Source of the DNA: Planctomycetaceae bacterium
Lineage (GTDB): Bacteria > Planctomycetota > Planctomycetia > Pirellulales > Pirellulaceae
DNA length: 64,000 nucleotides
Direction of reading: 5' to 3'
Assembly (NCBI GenBank): GCA_016794985.1
Contig: JAEUIQ010000107.1
Span: 1 to 64,000, forward strand
Part shown: piece by piece, positions 18,470-28,394 of the stretch
How positions within the stretch are numbered: position 1 is the stretch's first letter
Layout: every line of letters starts with the position of its first letter
Notes under the pieces: generated by a model
What the model was told of the DNA's origin: nothing
Seen by the model: only the letters and a program-made list of their open reading frames with translations
Databases searched by the model: none
Translations under genes and position numbers: made by a program

Positions 18470-19666
18470 ATGAGCGCCGTTACGACAGCAGGCTCTTTTT
18501 CGAATGGAATCAAGTGCTGGGCGAGCCTCGTGTGGTTGGGCTTGTGGTTTGGATCTGCCGTCACACACGGTCAGAACGGCGAATCGGTCGGCCAAGACGT
18601 CGAGTCGCCAGTCGTGGTGGCTTCGGACCATCGGCAGGTGTTGGAGCCCGAGAACCAGAAGGAACGTTGCCGACAGTTTGAGCAGCAAAACAAGGCTGCC
18701 TCGTCACCAAAAGAGTTGACGGCACTCGTTGAAGCGATTGACAACGACTTGAAGAATTATCAATACCTGAGTGCCTATGAAGACTACTTGAAGTCCCTGG
18801 CAGCATACGCTTTGAATCGACGTGGCGAATTGCGATTGGAGATCGGCTTCGAGTTCGCGCTGGTCGGCAATCAGGATCCAACGAATCAAGCTTTCGATCA
18901 GGCCCTGGCCGATTTTGAGCGAGCGATCGAACTCAATCCCGGGCAGTGGAAAGCCCATGCGAATCGCGGCATTGTTCTTGGAAAACGCGGTCAATGGGCC
19001 GACGCGGCAGCTGCCTTGCAACGTTCAATTGCTTTGCGGCCAGGTCAAACCCATGCTTACTTCAATCTGGCAGAGATCGAATTTCAACAGGGTCACTTTG
19101 TTGCGTCGATTGAAAACTACGGCAAGGTCTTGGCAACTTCGCCGGATGATGTGCAGGCCCTGAACGGTCAAGCCCTCGCGATGATTGCGGAAGGACGTTG
19201 CCGTGATGCGATCGCGATCTTGGAGAAACTAGTAGAACATAAGAGCAGCGAGCCGTGGTTGCTGGCCAATTTAGGCGACGCGTATCAAGCCAACGGTGAT
19301 TGGGAACAGGCTGAAAAAGTTTATCTTCGCGGCTTGGAGCTGGAACAACACTCAGGGATTTATCGTCGTTTGGCCTGGCTTTACGCCACCTGCCCAGCCG
19401 ACCAGTGGCGCCGTCCCGAAGCGGCCGTCGCCATTGCGAAGCGGTCGATTGCAGGTACCAAGCAAGTGAAAGCAGCCCAGTGGGATACGTTGGCCGCGGC
19501 CCAAGCCGCCAACGGCGCGTTCGACGAGGCGGTCGATAGTTTGGCTCAAGCCTTGCTGCAAGAACCCGAAAACCAGTCGATGCTCCAACGTCGTGAATTG
19601 TATCAGCAAAAGCAGGCATTTGTGCAAACGGTGCGAGTCGCGAGCGAGCCAAAATTAGATCGATAG
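18470..19666 (+). CDS. secreted tetratricopeptide-repeat protein
   Basis: 398 residues from ATG 18470, preceded by AGGGAAG five bases upstream. The N-terminus is a signal peptide (CWASLVWLGLWFGSAVTHGQ). From about residue 130 there are four to six TPR units, e.g. ADFERAIELNPGQWKAHANR, DAAAALQRSIALRPGQTHAY, ASIENYGKVLATSPDDVQAL, AIAILEKLVEHKSSEPWLLA and QAEKVYLRGLELEQHSGIYR. Such proteins usually act as protein-binding scaffolds in the periplasm or on the membrane. Starts 93 bases after fumC; no functional link visible. Confidence 0.85.
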   Translation: MSAVTTAGSFSNGIKCWASLVWLGLWFGSAVTHGQNGESVGQDVESPVVVASDHRQVLEPENQKERCRQFEQQNKAASSPKELTALVEAIDNDLKNYQYLSAYEDYLKSLAAYALNRRGELRLEIGFEFALVGNQDPTNQAFDQALADFERAIELNPGQWKAHANRGIVLGKRGQWADAAAALQRSIALRPGQTHAYFNLAEIEFQQGHFVASIENYGKVLATSPDDVQALNGQALAMIAEGRCRDAIAILEKLVEHKSSEPWLLANLGDAYQANGDWEQAEKVYLRGLELEQHSGIYRRLAWLYATCPADQWRRPEAAVAIAKRSIAGTKQVKAAQWDTLAAAQAANGAFDEAVDSLAQALLQEPENQSMLQRRELYQQKQAFVQTVRVASEPKLDR

Positions 19667-19803
19667 GAAACGTGCACGAGCGGAATTCGCGTGTCGCGCA
19701 GCTTGACTGAGTGTTAGGCTTTTAGCTTGGGCTGGGGAATTGGACCATGGAAACAGGTCACGACACTCAGGTGACTGAATTTGGTTTATGAGTTAATGTT
19801 GAG

Positions 19804-20223
19804 TTAGGATTTTCGAGTTCGGCCCATGATTTGGGTGCCGCTTTGGTAGAGGCTGTCTCGGCACGCTTTGGCTCGCTTCATTTCGGCTTGGTTTGTGGCG
19901 GCTTTTAGTTCGACCAGTAACGATTGTGTGAACGGACACTTCAAGATATCCAAGCGAAACGCGATATAGTCGGCGTGCTCGGGATCTAAGATCCCCAGTA
20001 AGTACTGCCCCATTTCTTCCCGCGTCGGAACGCCAACTTGGAATCGACGCCAGATTGCCGCCAGCGAATGGGCTCCATGATCGCGACGACGATTTAAAAA
20101 GGCGAGTCGCTTCAGCAAGGACGTGTCGGTCCGGGCCGCTTGCTCGATTTCTGCCGCTCGGACCGGATCCAAGGCTTCCTCCAAGAAGGCTTCCAATTCA
20201 GCGTCCGAGAAATCGTGGTTCAT
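19804..20223 (-). CDS. small acidic hypothetical protein
   Basis: 139 residues from ATG 20223, with AAGGTGCGGT just upstream. The sequence begins MNHDFSDAELEAFLEEALDP and continues AAEIEQAARTDTSLLKRLAF, a helical pattern like the zinc-finger-less anti-sigma N-terminus seen in other planctomycete proteins. REEMGQYLLGILDPEHADYI follows. No cysteine pair or membrane helix. It is divergent from the FG-GAP gene. A regulatory role is a guess only. Confidence 0.7.
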   Translation of the reverse strand: MNHDFSDAELEAFLEEALDPVRAAEIEQAARTDTSLLKRLAFLNRRRDHGAHSLAAIWRRFQVGVPTREEMGQYLLGILDPEHADYIAFRLDILKCPFTQSLLVELKAATNQAEMKRAKACRDSLYQSGTQIMGRTRKS

Positions 20224-20381
20224 ACCGCACCTTTGGTTCTATTTCCGCAACGTAACTTGTTGCGATAACTGGTAGTTTAATCCGAAGTTTAGCCTGTTAC
20301 CATTGAGGGTGCGGGCAAAGGTTGACCAACCTCTGTTCGGTTGACGTTTCCGCAGAAACTCCGATTGCTGAAGATGAATTT

Positions 20382-23300
20382 ATGAATGCTTCGCAAACAA
20401 CTCGTCGTTCGTACAAGCCTTTCGTTCTCGTCGCATTGGCGGGCATTTTGTTGGTGGCCGCGCTGGTTTGGTACATCCTGCCGAAAGGGACATCAGGCGG
20501 CGATGCCATCGCCATTCGCATGAGCGAACTGGCCTATGAAGCGAACGGCGCCTTGGAAAACGAAGCGTTTGCGGTCGGGAAAGATGACAGCGGAAAACTG
20601 CGTTTTGGAATCCCGGAGGCAATTTCTCGCTACGAAGAAATTTTACGCCTGATGCCGGATGAAGAATTACCCTACCGCAATTTGGCGATCGCCCGCCTGA
20701 TTGCCAACCGCTCGGCAAAGCAATCCACGGAAGAATCCACAACCGAAGCGAACCAGTTGATCATTGATTCGGAGCAGGCTAGGGAGGACTTGGTTACAGC
20801 CGTAGAAGAATATCTCAATCGATTCGAATCACCGGTTGCTAAGTACTTGCATGGAGAGATTTTGCGTGATTTGGGAACCGGAACAAACCAAGATATTGAG
20901 AAAGTTGAAAAGTTTTTTGCGGCGGCTCAGGCCGATCCGGATCACATTCCATTCTGGTACCTCGCGGCTGCTGAGAGTTATCAATTGTTGATTGGAACTG
21001 CTTTGACCGAACGAGAGTCGATGCTGAAAATCAACCGAAAGGCGTTGGAAGAATTACGCCGCTTATGTCCCGAGAATTTATGGGTCATTCGTCAGTCGTT
21101 GATGTCGATGATTCAGCAGCAGGATCCCAACAGTTTGGCATATTGGAAACAAGTCCGTCCGATCTTGGAAAAGGCTGGGTTCAGCAGCCAAAACTATGCG
21201 GGCGACGATCCGTCGTACCGAGGTGATTACTCGCAAGAATTTGAGCGATTGGAAAAGGCTTTTGAAAATCAAGCGTGGCCGACGGCCGACCAAATCATTT
21301 TCGGTTTGGACAACTCGATGAAAGGGAAGCTGCCCGCCGTTAGCGATTTGGGCGCGTTGCAGCCAAATCCCCTCGACTACTTGCTATGGACCTTTTCGGA
21401 GGAAGTGACGGCGGCAACCAACCGTGAATTAAAGGCAGAGCAAGCGGGAACCCCAATAAGATTCGAATTGGCATCACTGCCGACCGAAATCAACGCTAGT
21501 CGTGTTCTGGACTTCGCGCTGGCGGATGTTGACTTTGACGGAATCCTGGAACTGTTTGTGCTGCGGTCTGAAGCGATTGAAGTTTATCGCGGTCCCATCG
21601 GAAGCGGAGAGGGTCAGCCAATCTTGACCATTCCGATATCAGGGAGCTACTCGATCATCAAAGCTGGTTTCTTGCTGACGGTCGCTGAGAATGGAACTGG
21701 TATTCGCAGGAGAGTTAGCGATGCGGCTGGTCGCGAGTCCGGAAAGACGAAAGATGAGCTGCCACAGATTCTGATCGCCGGGGATGATGGATTGGCGGTC
21801 TTCTCCGTGACATGGAACAAAGAAGACGGCTTCTCGTTCCAAGCTGAGCCGCAACCAGACACGTTGTCCCAAGTGACCAAGATCCGCAAGGTCGTGATCG
21901 TCGACTTCGACCAGGATGCGGACTTGGATGCCGTGGTGGTTTCCGACGGGCAGCTCAAACTGCTGATGAATCGCGGCAACAACACCTTTATCGACTCGAG
22001 CCAGTGGCTGTATGTCCCCGCTGATTTTGGGCCATTAGTCGATGTACAGATTGTGGATTGGAATCGTGATCTGTACATCGATTTGTTGGTTCAAGCGGCG
22101 GATGGCAAGCTCGGCCTCTTGGACAACGAACACCATGGCGCTTTTCGTTATCGACAATTCAATGCGCCTCAAGGAACGACGTTGGCAGGGTTCGCGGTCG
22201 GTGAACTCGATGGCAACGCCAGTTGGGATTTGGTTGCAAATGTTGGCTCGAACACCGTTGCGCAGTTTACTGAGACCAAAGCTTGGAGTCGTGTCCAATG
22301 GCTCGCGACTGCGCCGGGCTTGAACGCGTCGGTTGGGGCGTGGCAAGTTGAAGGCGAAATACTCGGGCCTTGGCAACTAGGCGACTTTGACAACAGCACG
22401 ACGCAGGATTTGCTCCTCTGGAAGGATGGGCAATTGCATTTCCATCCAACCACTTGGCGGGGAACATCGCTAGCCCAAGGCGCTGAAAGAATCGGGCCCC
22501 AAGCTGCAAGTTCGTCGGTCCAGTTGTCGGCCAAACCGGACCAAGGCGAACGAGGTGACTTCGACAACGACGGCGACTTGGATGTGTTGGTCTTGGTTGA
22601 AGGCAAGTTGGGGTTCTTGCGAAATGACGGTGGAAACCAGAATCCTTGGTTGGCGATTGTACCGTTGGGCTATGGCGACAATGCTTCGCGAACCAATCAT
22701 CTGGGGATTGGCAGTTTGATGGAAGCACGAATTGGCCCGCATTACTTCGCGGAAACCGTGACTCGTCCGGCGGTTCATGTGGGGCTTGGAGCTTACGATC
22801 GTCCCAACTTGGCACGGATCATTTGGACCAATGGAGTTCCGCAGAATCTGTTGTTGCCGCCCGGGCGACAAACGGTCGAAATGCTATGTATTTTGAAAGG
22901 CTCATGTCCATTTATCTACACCTGGGACGGCGACGAATGGCAGTTCTTGTCGGACTGTCTTTGGGCCGCGCCCATCGGTTTACAATCCGCGGGCGGAGGG
23001 TTGGTGCCAACTCGGAATTGGGAGTACTTGCGTTTAGGCCCCAACGTACTAAAGCCGACTGATGGAACTTACCGAGTCTTGTTGACAGAAGAACTATGGG
23101 AAGTTGCCTATTTCGACCACGTGCGATTGTTGGCCGTCGATCATCCCGCCGATGTCGAAGTGCATATCAACGACAAAGTTGGGCCACCTGAGATTGTTCA
23201 ACATCGGCTTTATCGCGTCGCAGAGAAGATTCCACCGACGAAGGCGACCAATCAAAACGACGAAGACTTATTGACGGACTTATTGAACCTAGACGATCGA

Positions 23301-24212
23301 TTCGTCAAGAGTTTCACGAAACGGTTGACGCAGGGTTATGTTGAACCCCACGACTTGATCCTCGAATTCGGTGGCACGGACATTTCCAACAAGACCCTTT
23401 TCTTGACCGGTTGGATCCAACCAACCGACACTTCCATCAACGTCATGTTGAAACAAAATCCCGATTGGTCCGGTCCACAATTCCCTGCGTTGTATGTGAT
23501 TGGCGAAGATGGACAATGGCAAGCGGTTTCCCGCCCCATGGGTTTTCCCGGTGGAAAGACCAAAACGATGGCCGTACCATTGACGGGACTGTTTCCAACC
23601 GCAGACCAACGAATCAAGATTACGAGTTCGGCTGAGATCTACTGGGATCAGGCCTATGTTGCCGATGACGCCGCGGAGCATGAGCTGCATCAACACGAAG
23701 CGCAATTGGTTTCGGCCAATTCGTTCTATCGTGGCACGTCACGCCGTCAACCGTTGGGGCAGAACGGTCCCGAGAACTTCGATGCCAAGGACATCGCGAC
23801 GGAGTCCGTGTGGCCGCCAGTTCAGGGTGGGATGTCGCCCCATGGTTTGGTCACAGAGTTATTGAATGCCCAGGACAATCGACTGGTGGTTTTAGGAACC
23901 GGCGACGCGGTGGAACTACGGTTCTCGGTCCCAGAGGCTACGATCCCGCCTGGGTACCGTCGGACGTTCTTGTTTTACTCGGTTGGCTATGACAAGGACT
24001 CGGACCTGCACACGTTAGAGGGTCAACGGATCGGGCCGATGCCAACAAACGAAATGGTGGCGTATCCCGACTATGCTGCCGGTGGCACGACGAACGATCC
24101 GGCTTACCCACGCCAACAGAATTGGTACCGCTTTTGGCGCCAGATTCAAAACCCGCAAATCGAGGCTAGCCCGGAGGATACGAAAATCCCCCGGGGTGAG
24201 TATCGCCGATAG
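20382..24212 (+). CDS. membrane-anchored FG-GAP/VCBS beta-propeller protein with TPR-like region
   Basis: 1276 residues from ATG 20382; a TTG-initiated extension to 20322 is less likely. A membrane anchor lies at residues 14-34 (FVLVALAGILLVAALVWYIL). TPR-like helices follow to about residue 320. Several FG-GAP/VCBS calcium-type loops then appear, such as ADVDFDGILELFV, VDFDQDADLDAVVV and DFDNDGDLDVLVL. An ASPIC/UnbV-like segment comes next (HVGLGAYDRPNLARIIWTNG, then LPPGRQTVEMLCILKGSCPF). The last 350 residues form another beta-rich domain. Such proteins are exported and sit on the outer side of the membrane; the substrate is unknown. It is preceded by a 158-base divergent promoter region. 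Confidence 0.87.
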   Translation: MNASQTTRRSYKPFVLVALAGILLVAALVWYILPKGTSGGDAIAIRMSELAYEANGALENEAFAVGKDDSGKLRFGIPEAISRYEEILRLMPDEELPYRNLAIARLIANRSAKQSTEESTTEANQLIIDSEQAREDLVTAVEEYLNRFESPVAKYLHGEILRDLGTGTNQDIEKVEKFFAAAQADPDHIPFWYLAAAESYQLLIGTALTERESMLKINRKALEELRRLCPENLWVIRQSLMSMIQQQDPNSLAYWKQVRPILEKAGFSSQNYAGDDPSYRGDYSQEFERLEKAFENQAWPTADQIIFGLDNSMKGKLPAVSDLGALQPNPLDYLLWTFSEEVTAATNRELKAEQAGTPIRFELASLPTEINASRVLDFALADVDFDGILELFVLRSEAIEVYRGPIGSGEGQPILTIPISGSYSIIKAGFLLTVAENGTGIRRRVSDAAGRESGKTKDELPQILIAGDDGLAVFSVTWNKEDGFSFQAEPQPDTLSQVTKIRKVVIVDFDQDADLDAVVVSDGQLKLLMNRGNNTFIDSSQWLYVPADFGPLVDVQIVDWNRDLYIDLLVQAADGKLGLLDNEHHGAFRYRQFNAPQGTTLAGFAVGELDGNASWDLVANVGSNTVAQFTETKAWSRVQWLATAPGLNASVGAWQVEGEILGPWQLGDFDNSTTQDLLLWKDGQLHFHPTTWRGTSLAQGAERIGPQAASSSVQLSAKPDQGERGDFDNDGDLDVLVLVEGKLGFLRNDGGNQNPWLAIVPLGYGDNASRTNHLGIGSLMEARIGPHYFAETVTRPAVHVGLGAYDRPNLARIIWTNGVPQNLLLPPGRQTVEMLCILKGSCPFIYTWDGDEWQFLSDCLWAAPIGLQSAGGGLVPTRNWEYLRLGPNVLKPTDGTYRVLLTEELWEVAYFDHVRLLAVDHPADVEVHINDKVGPPEIVQHRLYRVAEKIPPTKATNQNDEDLLTDLLNLDDRFVKSFTKRLTQGYVEPHDLILEFGGTDISNKTLFLTGWIQPTDTSINVMLKQNPDWSGPQFPALYVIGEDGQWQAVSRPMGFPGGKTKTMAVPLTGLFPTADQRIKITSSAEIYWDQAYVADDAAEHELHQHEAQLVSANSFYRGTSRRQPLGQNGPENFDAKDIATESVWPPVQGGMSPHGLVTELLNAQDNRLVVLGTGDAVELRFSVPEATIPPGYRRTFLFYSVGYDKDSDLHTLEGQRIGPMPTNEMVAYPDYAAGGTTNDPAYPRQQNWYRFWRQIQNPQIEASPEDTKIPRGEYRR

Positions 24213-24489
24213 CCTTTAGACAGCGACGAACAGAGTGGTCGCGTCGTTCCTGGGCGGGCAACGTCGTGAAGCATTTTTACAGCGAGCATTGAAACAAATT
24301 GGCCCAAACCACTGTCGGTGCGGGCGCCTCCGGTTCGGACGACCGCCCGGAATGCTTCACGGTGTTGTCGTCCGCGGGAAAGCGATCTTTGTGCTCAACC
24401 GCCAGCTGTGGATTAACCCGAGCGGCGAAGTTCGCTCCCGGCCGGCGGCAACCTTGACGGCCAACTCGATGGCCAACTGGATGGTCGAA

Positions 24490-25800
24490 TTATCGCGATT
24501 GGATCGGCACGAAAGGCCGTTGCGTTGGGCCGGTGTAAACCTGTCGTGGGCGACAGATACGATTTCCGTCCGAGGCATGCATTTCTTTCCAGTGGGCGAT
24601 CCAACCCGGCAAACGGCCCATGGCAAAGAGAACGGTAAACATTTGGACGGGGATGCCCATGGCGCGGTAGATGACGCCTGAATAGAAGTCCACATTTGGA
24701 TACAATTTGCGTTCGATAAAATAAGGGTCGTTCAAGGCGACCGATTCCAACTCCTGAGCGATGTCGAACAACGGGTCGTGAATCGCCCGCTTGGCCAACA
24801 ATTTATCGCAGGCGGCTTTGATGATTTTCGCGCGTGGATCAAAGTTCTTGTAAACGCGATGCCCGAAACCCATCAAGCGGAACCCTTGTGTCTTGTCCTT
24901 GGCCATCGCGACATATTTCTTAACATTGCCACCGTCTGCCGCGATTTGGTTCAGCATTTCGACGACCGCCTCGTTGGCACCTCCGTGCAGCGGTCCCCAC
25001 AGCGCGCAAATTCCGGCCGCGATCGAGGCAAACAAGTTCGCATTCGAGGAACCAACCATCCGCACGGTAGAGGTGCTGCAATTCTGCTCGTGGTCCGCGT
25101 GGCAAATCAGCAACAAGTTCAGTGCTTTGACAAAATCCGGATCCACTTCGTAATCTTCGCTAGGAACCGCAAACATCATTTGCAAAAAGTTCTCGACGTA
25201 GTCCAACTCGTTTAGCGGATACATGAACGGTTGGCCAACCGACTTCTTGTGACTGTAAGCCGCAATGGTGGGTAGTTTGGCGATGAGTCGACGGACGCAA
25301 AGATCGACTTGATTTGGTTCGGTTGGATCCAGCGAATCCTGGTAGAACGTGGACATGGCACTCACGACGCTTGCCAGAATCGCCATCGGATGGGCATCCC
25401 GGGGAAATCCATCGTAAAAGGACCGCATGTCCTCGTGCAACAGAGTGTGCTTGCGAATCGACAACTGGAATTCGTCCAATTCCTTCTGAGTCGGCAAGTG
25501 ACCGTAAATCAATAGATAGGAGACTTCCACGAAATCGCAGTGGGCACAAATTTCTTCAATCGGGTAGCCGCAATAGCGAAGCACACCTTCCTCGCCATCA
25601 AGGAACGTGATGGCCGATCTGGTCGAGCCCGTGTTCACGTAACCCTCGTCCAACGTGATCATTCCGGTCGCACTGCGCAGGCGACTAATGTCCAGGCCGA
25701 GTTCCTTTTCGGATCCTTCAACGACGGGCAACTGCACGGACTGTTGCCCAAATGTGAGCGTCGCCGGATCGAGTGTTTTGACTTTCAGGTTCATCGACAT
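24490..25800 (-). CDS. gltA: type II-like citrate synthase
   Basis: 436 residues from ATG 25800; an ATG at 25794 is equally possible and the open frame continues to 25890. The N-terminal beta domain is that of bacterial type II enzymes (LRSATGMITLDEGYVNTGS, RSAITFLDGEEGVLRYCGYP). Catalytic residues are visible: His in LLICHADHEQNCSTSTVR, His in LWGPLHGGANEAVVEML, and Asp in PNVDFYSGVIYRAMG. The C-terminus GRLPGWIAHWKEM followed by CRPRQVYTGPTQRPFVPI is typical. It condenses oxaloacetate and acetyl-CoA as the first TCA step. Monocistronic as far as the sequence shows. Confidence 0.95.
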   Translation of the reverse strand: MSMNLKVKTLDPATLTFGQQSVQLPVVEGSEKELGLDISRLRSATGMITLDEGYVNTGSTRSAITFLDGEEGVLRYCGYPIEEICAHCDFVEVSYLLIYGHLPTQKELDEFQLSIRKHTLLHEDMRSFYDGFPRDAHPMAILASVVSAMSTFYQDSLDPTEPNQVDLCVRRLIAKLPTIAAYSHKKSVGQPFMYPLNELDYVENFLQMMFAVPSEDYEVDPDFVKALNLLLICHADHEQNCSTSTVRMVGSSNANLFASIAAGICALWGPLHGGANEAVVEMLNQIAADGGNVKKYVAMAKDKTQGFRLMGFGHRVYKNFDPRAKIIKAACDKLLAKRAIHDPLFDIAQELESVALNDPYFIERKLYPNVDFYSGVIYRAMGIPVQMFTVLFAMGRLPGWIAHWKEMHASDGNRICRPRQVYTGPTQRPFVPIQSR

Positions 25801-26176
25801 GCTTTCTACAATTCGAAACCCACGATATCCAGCGATCATTTGCCGTTCGACCGGCGAAATGACTGCGGCATTGATTCGCTCACGCATCACTTACGGGAGT
25901 CAAACATACCGATTTGGCACCGCCCGAGGGTGCGTGTAGTGTACCCGCGCCACTAGGCGATGCAAACCGACGTTGTCTCTTCCAGTCACTTTCAATGTGC
26001 CCCCATCGAAACGACCGACAAAATCACTCCGATCGTAACAAGCCTCCTCCGTCGGGCCCGACGCGGCTTACCAGTGTTGGCGAGCGTTTCGCTTGAACTT
26101 CGTCATCCATGCGGACCCGCACTGGCCAAACTAGATCGTCCCAGGTCTCGACCGCGACCCCGAGCGGCTCGTTCGA
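25801..26176. other. intergenic region, nothing recognised
   Basis: 376 bases between citrate synthase and cyclophilin, both on the minus strand. It contains the citrate synthase promoter and any cyclophilin terminator. No hairpin with a T-run, RNA gene or repeat stands out. Confidence 0.4.
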
Positions 26177-26707
26177 CTAAACTGGCAAAGCGGCGACCGT
26201 CGCGGTCTTGATGACCACATCCGCCTTCGGCCGGTCGCCTGGCAAAGTCGCAACACTGCCAATGGACTTCACGACCGCCAAACTGGATTCATCCGCCGTG
26301 CGCCCAAACGCGGTGTATTGGCCGTCCAGATGCGTGTGCTTGTCCAAGCAAATGAAGAATTGGCTGCCGGCCGAGTTCGGATTAGATGAACGTGCCATGG
26401 ACAAGACGCCAGCCACGTGCGGTAGGTCGTTGAACTCCGCCGGAATCTGATAACCTGGTCCACCGGTCCCGGAACCTTGCGGGCAACCACCTTGAATCAT
26501 GAATCCCTTGATGATTCGATGAAAGATCTTTTTGTCGTAGAACCCTGACCGAGCCAATCCAATCATATTGATGCAATGACCAGGTGCTTTTTCGGGCAAT
26601 AAATCCAAAACGATTTTGCCAGCCGACGTGTCCAATGTGATCTGATAACGATGCTTGGCAAAATCCACGTCCTTGGTGGCTTCTTCCACTTTCGATTTGA
26701 AACTCAC
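26177..26707 (-). CDS. cyclophilin-type peptidyl-prolyl cis-trans isomerase
   Basis: 176 residues from a GTG at 26707 preceded by AAAGGAAAACT, an excellent ribosome site that decides this start. The frame stays open upstream to 27187, but those residues are Arg/Phe-rich and look non-coding. Landmarks: YQITLDTSAGKIVLDLLPEKAP, FYDKKIFHRIIKGFMIQGG, GYQIPAEF, SMARSSNPNSAGSQFFICL and LDGQYTAFGRT. The usual Trp of cyclosporin-sensitive enzymes is replaced by His (KHTHLDGQ), as in many bacterial members. There is no signal peptide with this start, so it is probably cytosolic. Assists proline isomerisation in folding. Confidence 0.92.
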   Translation of the reverse strand: MSFKSKVEEATKDVDFAKHRYQITLDTSAGKIVLDLLPEKAPGHCINMIGLARSGFYDKKIFHRIIKGFMIQGGCPQGSGTGGPGYQIPAEFNDLPHVAGVLSMARSSNPNSAGSQFFICLDKHTHLDGQYTAFGRTADESSLAVVKSIGSVATLPGDRPKADVVIKTATVAALPV

Positions 26708-27690
26708 AGTTTTCCTTTGTTGTTGAAACCAGAACTCGATTCGACAGAACAGGAGGGCCAGAAGCAGTGTTCCGACCGCGACAGAAGTATACCGCAGGAC
26801 TCTAGCGAACAGAATCGGACAGCGGTGGCGGGCGAATCCGCACAACTCGGATCGGAAAACGGCTCGGCTCCATTTCTCGAATACTGCGGGAACCCGCAAG
26901 TCGACCGAATTGACGAACTGAGCATCCGGTCTGTTGCGGCCGGGCACTGCCGATCCCAGGCACACGGGGGTTCCAACGATGCGAAGCCTGGCAATTCGCA
27001 ACGATTGTTTGGAAGATACGGGCAAACTCGGAGACGGACCGCGATCAATTCTGACGTTCGTGCGTGCAAATTCGAATTTCGTGAAGAACCGTTTCATCCT
27101 CATTAAAGAGATTGATACACAAAATTCGAAACTAGTACTCAGACGGATAGCATTGATCATCGTGGTGAAATCGACCCGCGAAACCACCGATGGCCAAGAT
27201 TAACCGTTGAATCCCGGGGGGGATTCTCCAGAACGCTCCAAGACTGCCTTCCCACGCCGAACAGTCTTCCAAGCGAAATTTGCCCTGCAAACCCGCAAGG
27301 TAGCTTGCAGCGGCACTCTGCGCGAATTTCCCCTGCTCAACACGGACCCAGCCGTATTGGAATCGGAACATCTTGAGGTTAATCCCTCCAGGGGTGTCGT
27401 AAGTGCTGAGGCGAGCACTGTGCAACACCGAGTTCAAGTCCATTATTCCGCTGTTGTGGCCCGGTGCCGAAGGAGTTGCACCCAAAAAAATGTTGAAACT
27501 ACAAACCCCCAAAGTTCATTTCGACCCAGAAACTGCCGTTTTGACCCGGTTTGCCAATCCACAGGGATGTGTGGTGCTGGTGATCGGTTGAGACGACGGT
27601 TGCGAGATGAACAGTCAAACCGGTCTCCGAGCCGTCCGGCAAAGAGTCTGGTCTGACAGAGACGCGAAACGATGTTAGGGAGTGCCTGCG
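26708..27690. other. 983-base region without a convincing gene
   Basis: Between divergent cyclophilin and the HTH-receiver gene. Frames of 60-150 codons exist on both strands (e.g. 27207-27656 plus, 27132-27512 minus), but their residues lack coding character and they overlap each other. A T-loop-like GTTCAAGTCC at about 27429 has no flanking stems for a tRNA. Two promoters must lie here; an antisense or small RNA cannot be excluded by eye. Confidence 0.4.
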
Positions 27691-28263
27691 ATGAAGGTCT
27701 TCACTACTGGACAGGTTGCGAAAATCTGTAAAGTGGCGCCACGCACGGTCAGCAAGTGGTTCGATTCCGGTCGCCTAAAAGGTTACCGAATCCCAGGATC
27801 ACAGGACCGTCGTATACCAAGAGAATTTTTGATTCGTTTTCTCAAAGAACACGGCATGCCGCTGGGTGATTTGGAAGACGAGGCCATGGCCAAAGTATTG
27901 ATCGTGGCCCAAGATCAAGTTTTAATCGAGAACTTGAAGCGCGAATTGCCACCGGAAAAATCTTTCAAGGTTGCCGTGGCGTCCAGCGGATTCGAAGCTG
28001 GTATTCAAGCCGAGAGTTTTCACCCCGATTGCATCATTACCGATTTTTCAATTGGAAAGTTGGAAGCGGTGCAAATCTGCCAGAACCTGCGTAAGAACAG
28101 TGATTTTGGCGAAACCATTCTGATCGCCTTGCTACCGGACGACGGCCAACCCATGAGCTTCGACCGTTCGGCGATCAACGAAACGTTCAAGAAACCATTC
28201 GACTCCAAGTTGTTGGCCGAACGGTTGCGAACTCTGATCGGTTCTCGAAAAGAACTGGTCTAA
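27691..28263 (+). CDS. two-domain regulator: excisionase-type HTH plus receiver domain
   Basis: 190 residues from ATG 27691 with AGGGAG about nine bases upstream. Residues 1-58 form a MerR/excisionase-type helix-turn-helix (FTTGQVAKICKVAPRTVSKW, FDSGRLKGYRIPGSQDRRIP, REFLIRFL). Residues 67-188 form a response-regulator receiver: KVLIVAQDQVLIENLK, phosphoacceptor Asp in DCIITDFSIG, and the conserved Lys in ETFKKPFDSKLL. The order is inverted relative to normal response regulators, with DNA binding first. No histidine kinase gene is near. The acidic pair at the start of the receiver is reduced (AQD), so phosphorylation is plausible but not certain. A strong terminator follows. Confidence 0.88.
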   Translation: MKVFTTGQVAKICKVAPRTVSKWFDSGRLKGYRIPGSQDRRIPREFLIRFLKEHGMPLGDLEDEAMAKVLIVAQDQVLIENLKRELPPEKSFKVAVASSGFEAGIQAESFHPDCIITDFSIGKLEAVQICQNLRKNSDFGETILIALLPDDGQPMSFDRSAINETFKKPFDSKLLAERLRTLIGSRKELV

Positions 28264-28361
28264 ATTGGACTCGCCGGGGACCCTGCCCGACCCGCCGTCA
28301 CAAGACCAGACGGGGGCAGAAAGCCAAGTATTGCGAATCCAACGCCGTTTTTCGCATCTCA

Positions 28362-28394
28362 AAAGCTGTCGGAGCTCGCTCCGACAGCTTTTTG
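28362..28394 (+). terminator. rho-independent terminator after the HTH-receiver gene
   Basis: Perfect 14-base-pair stem AAAAGCTGTCGGAG / CTCCGACAGCTTTT with a CTCG loop, followed by T and GCG. The A-run on the left makes it potentially bidirectional. It lies 99 bases after the stop codon and 157 bases before cysH. Confidence 0.9.

Noticed and set aside
24235..24681. 148-codon plus-strand frame after the FG-GAP gene
   Set aside because: Its second half is exactly antisense to the conserved C-terminus of citrate synthase, and the first half has no coding character.
26708..27187. 160-residue N-terminal extension of the cyclophilin
   Set aside because: Residues are Arg/Phe-rich without family similarity, and a strong AAAGGA site precedes the GTG at 26707.
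27400..27480. tRNA suggested by GTTCAAGTCC
   Set aside because: No acceptor, D or anticodon stems can be drawn around it.
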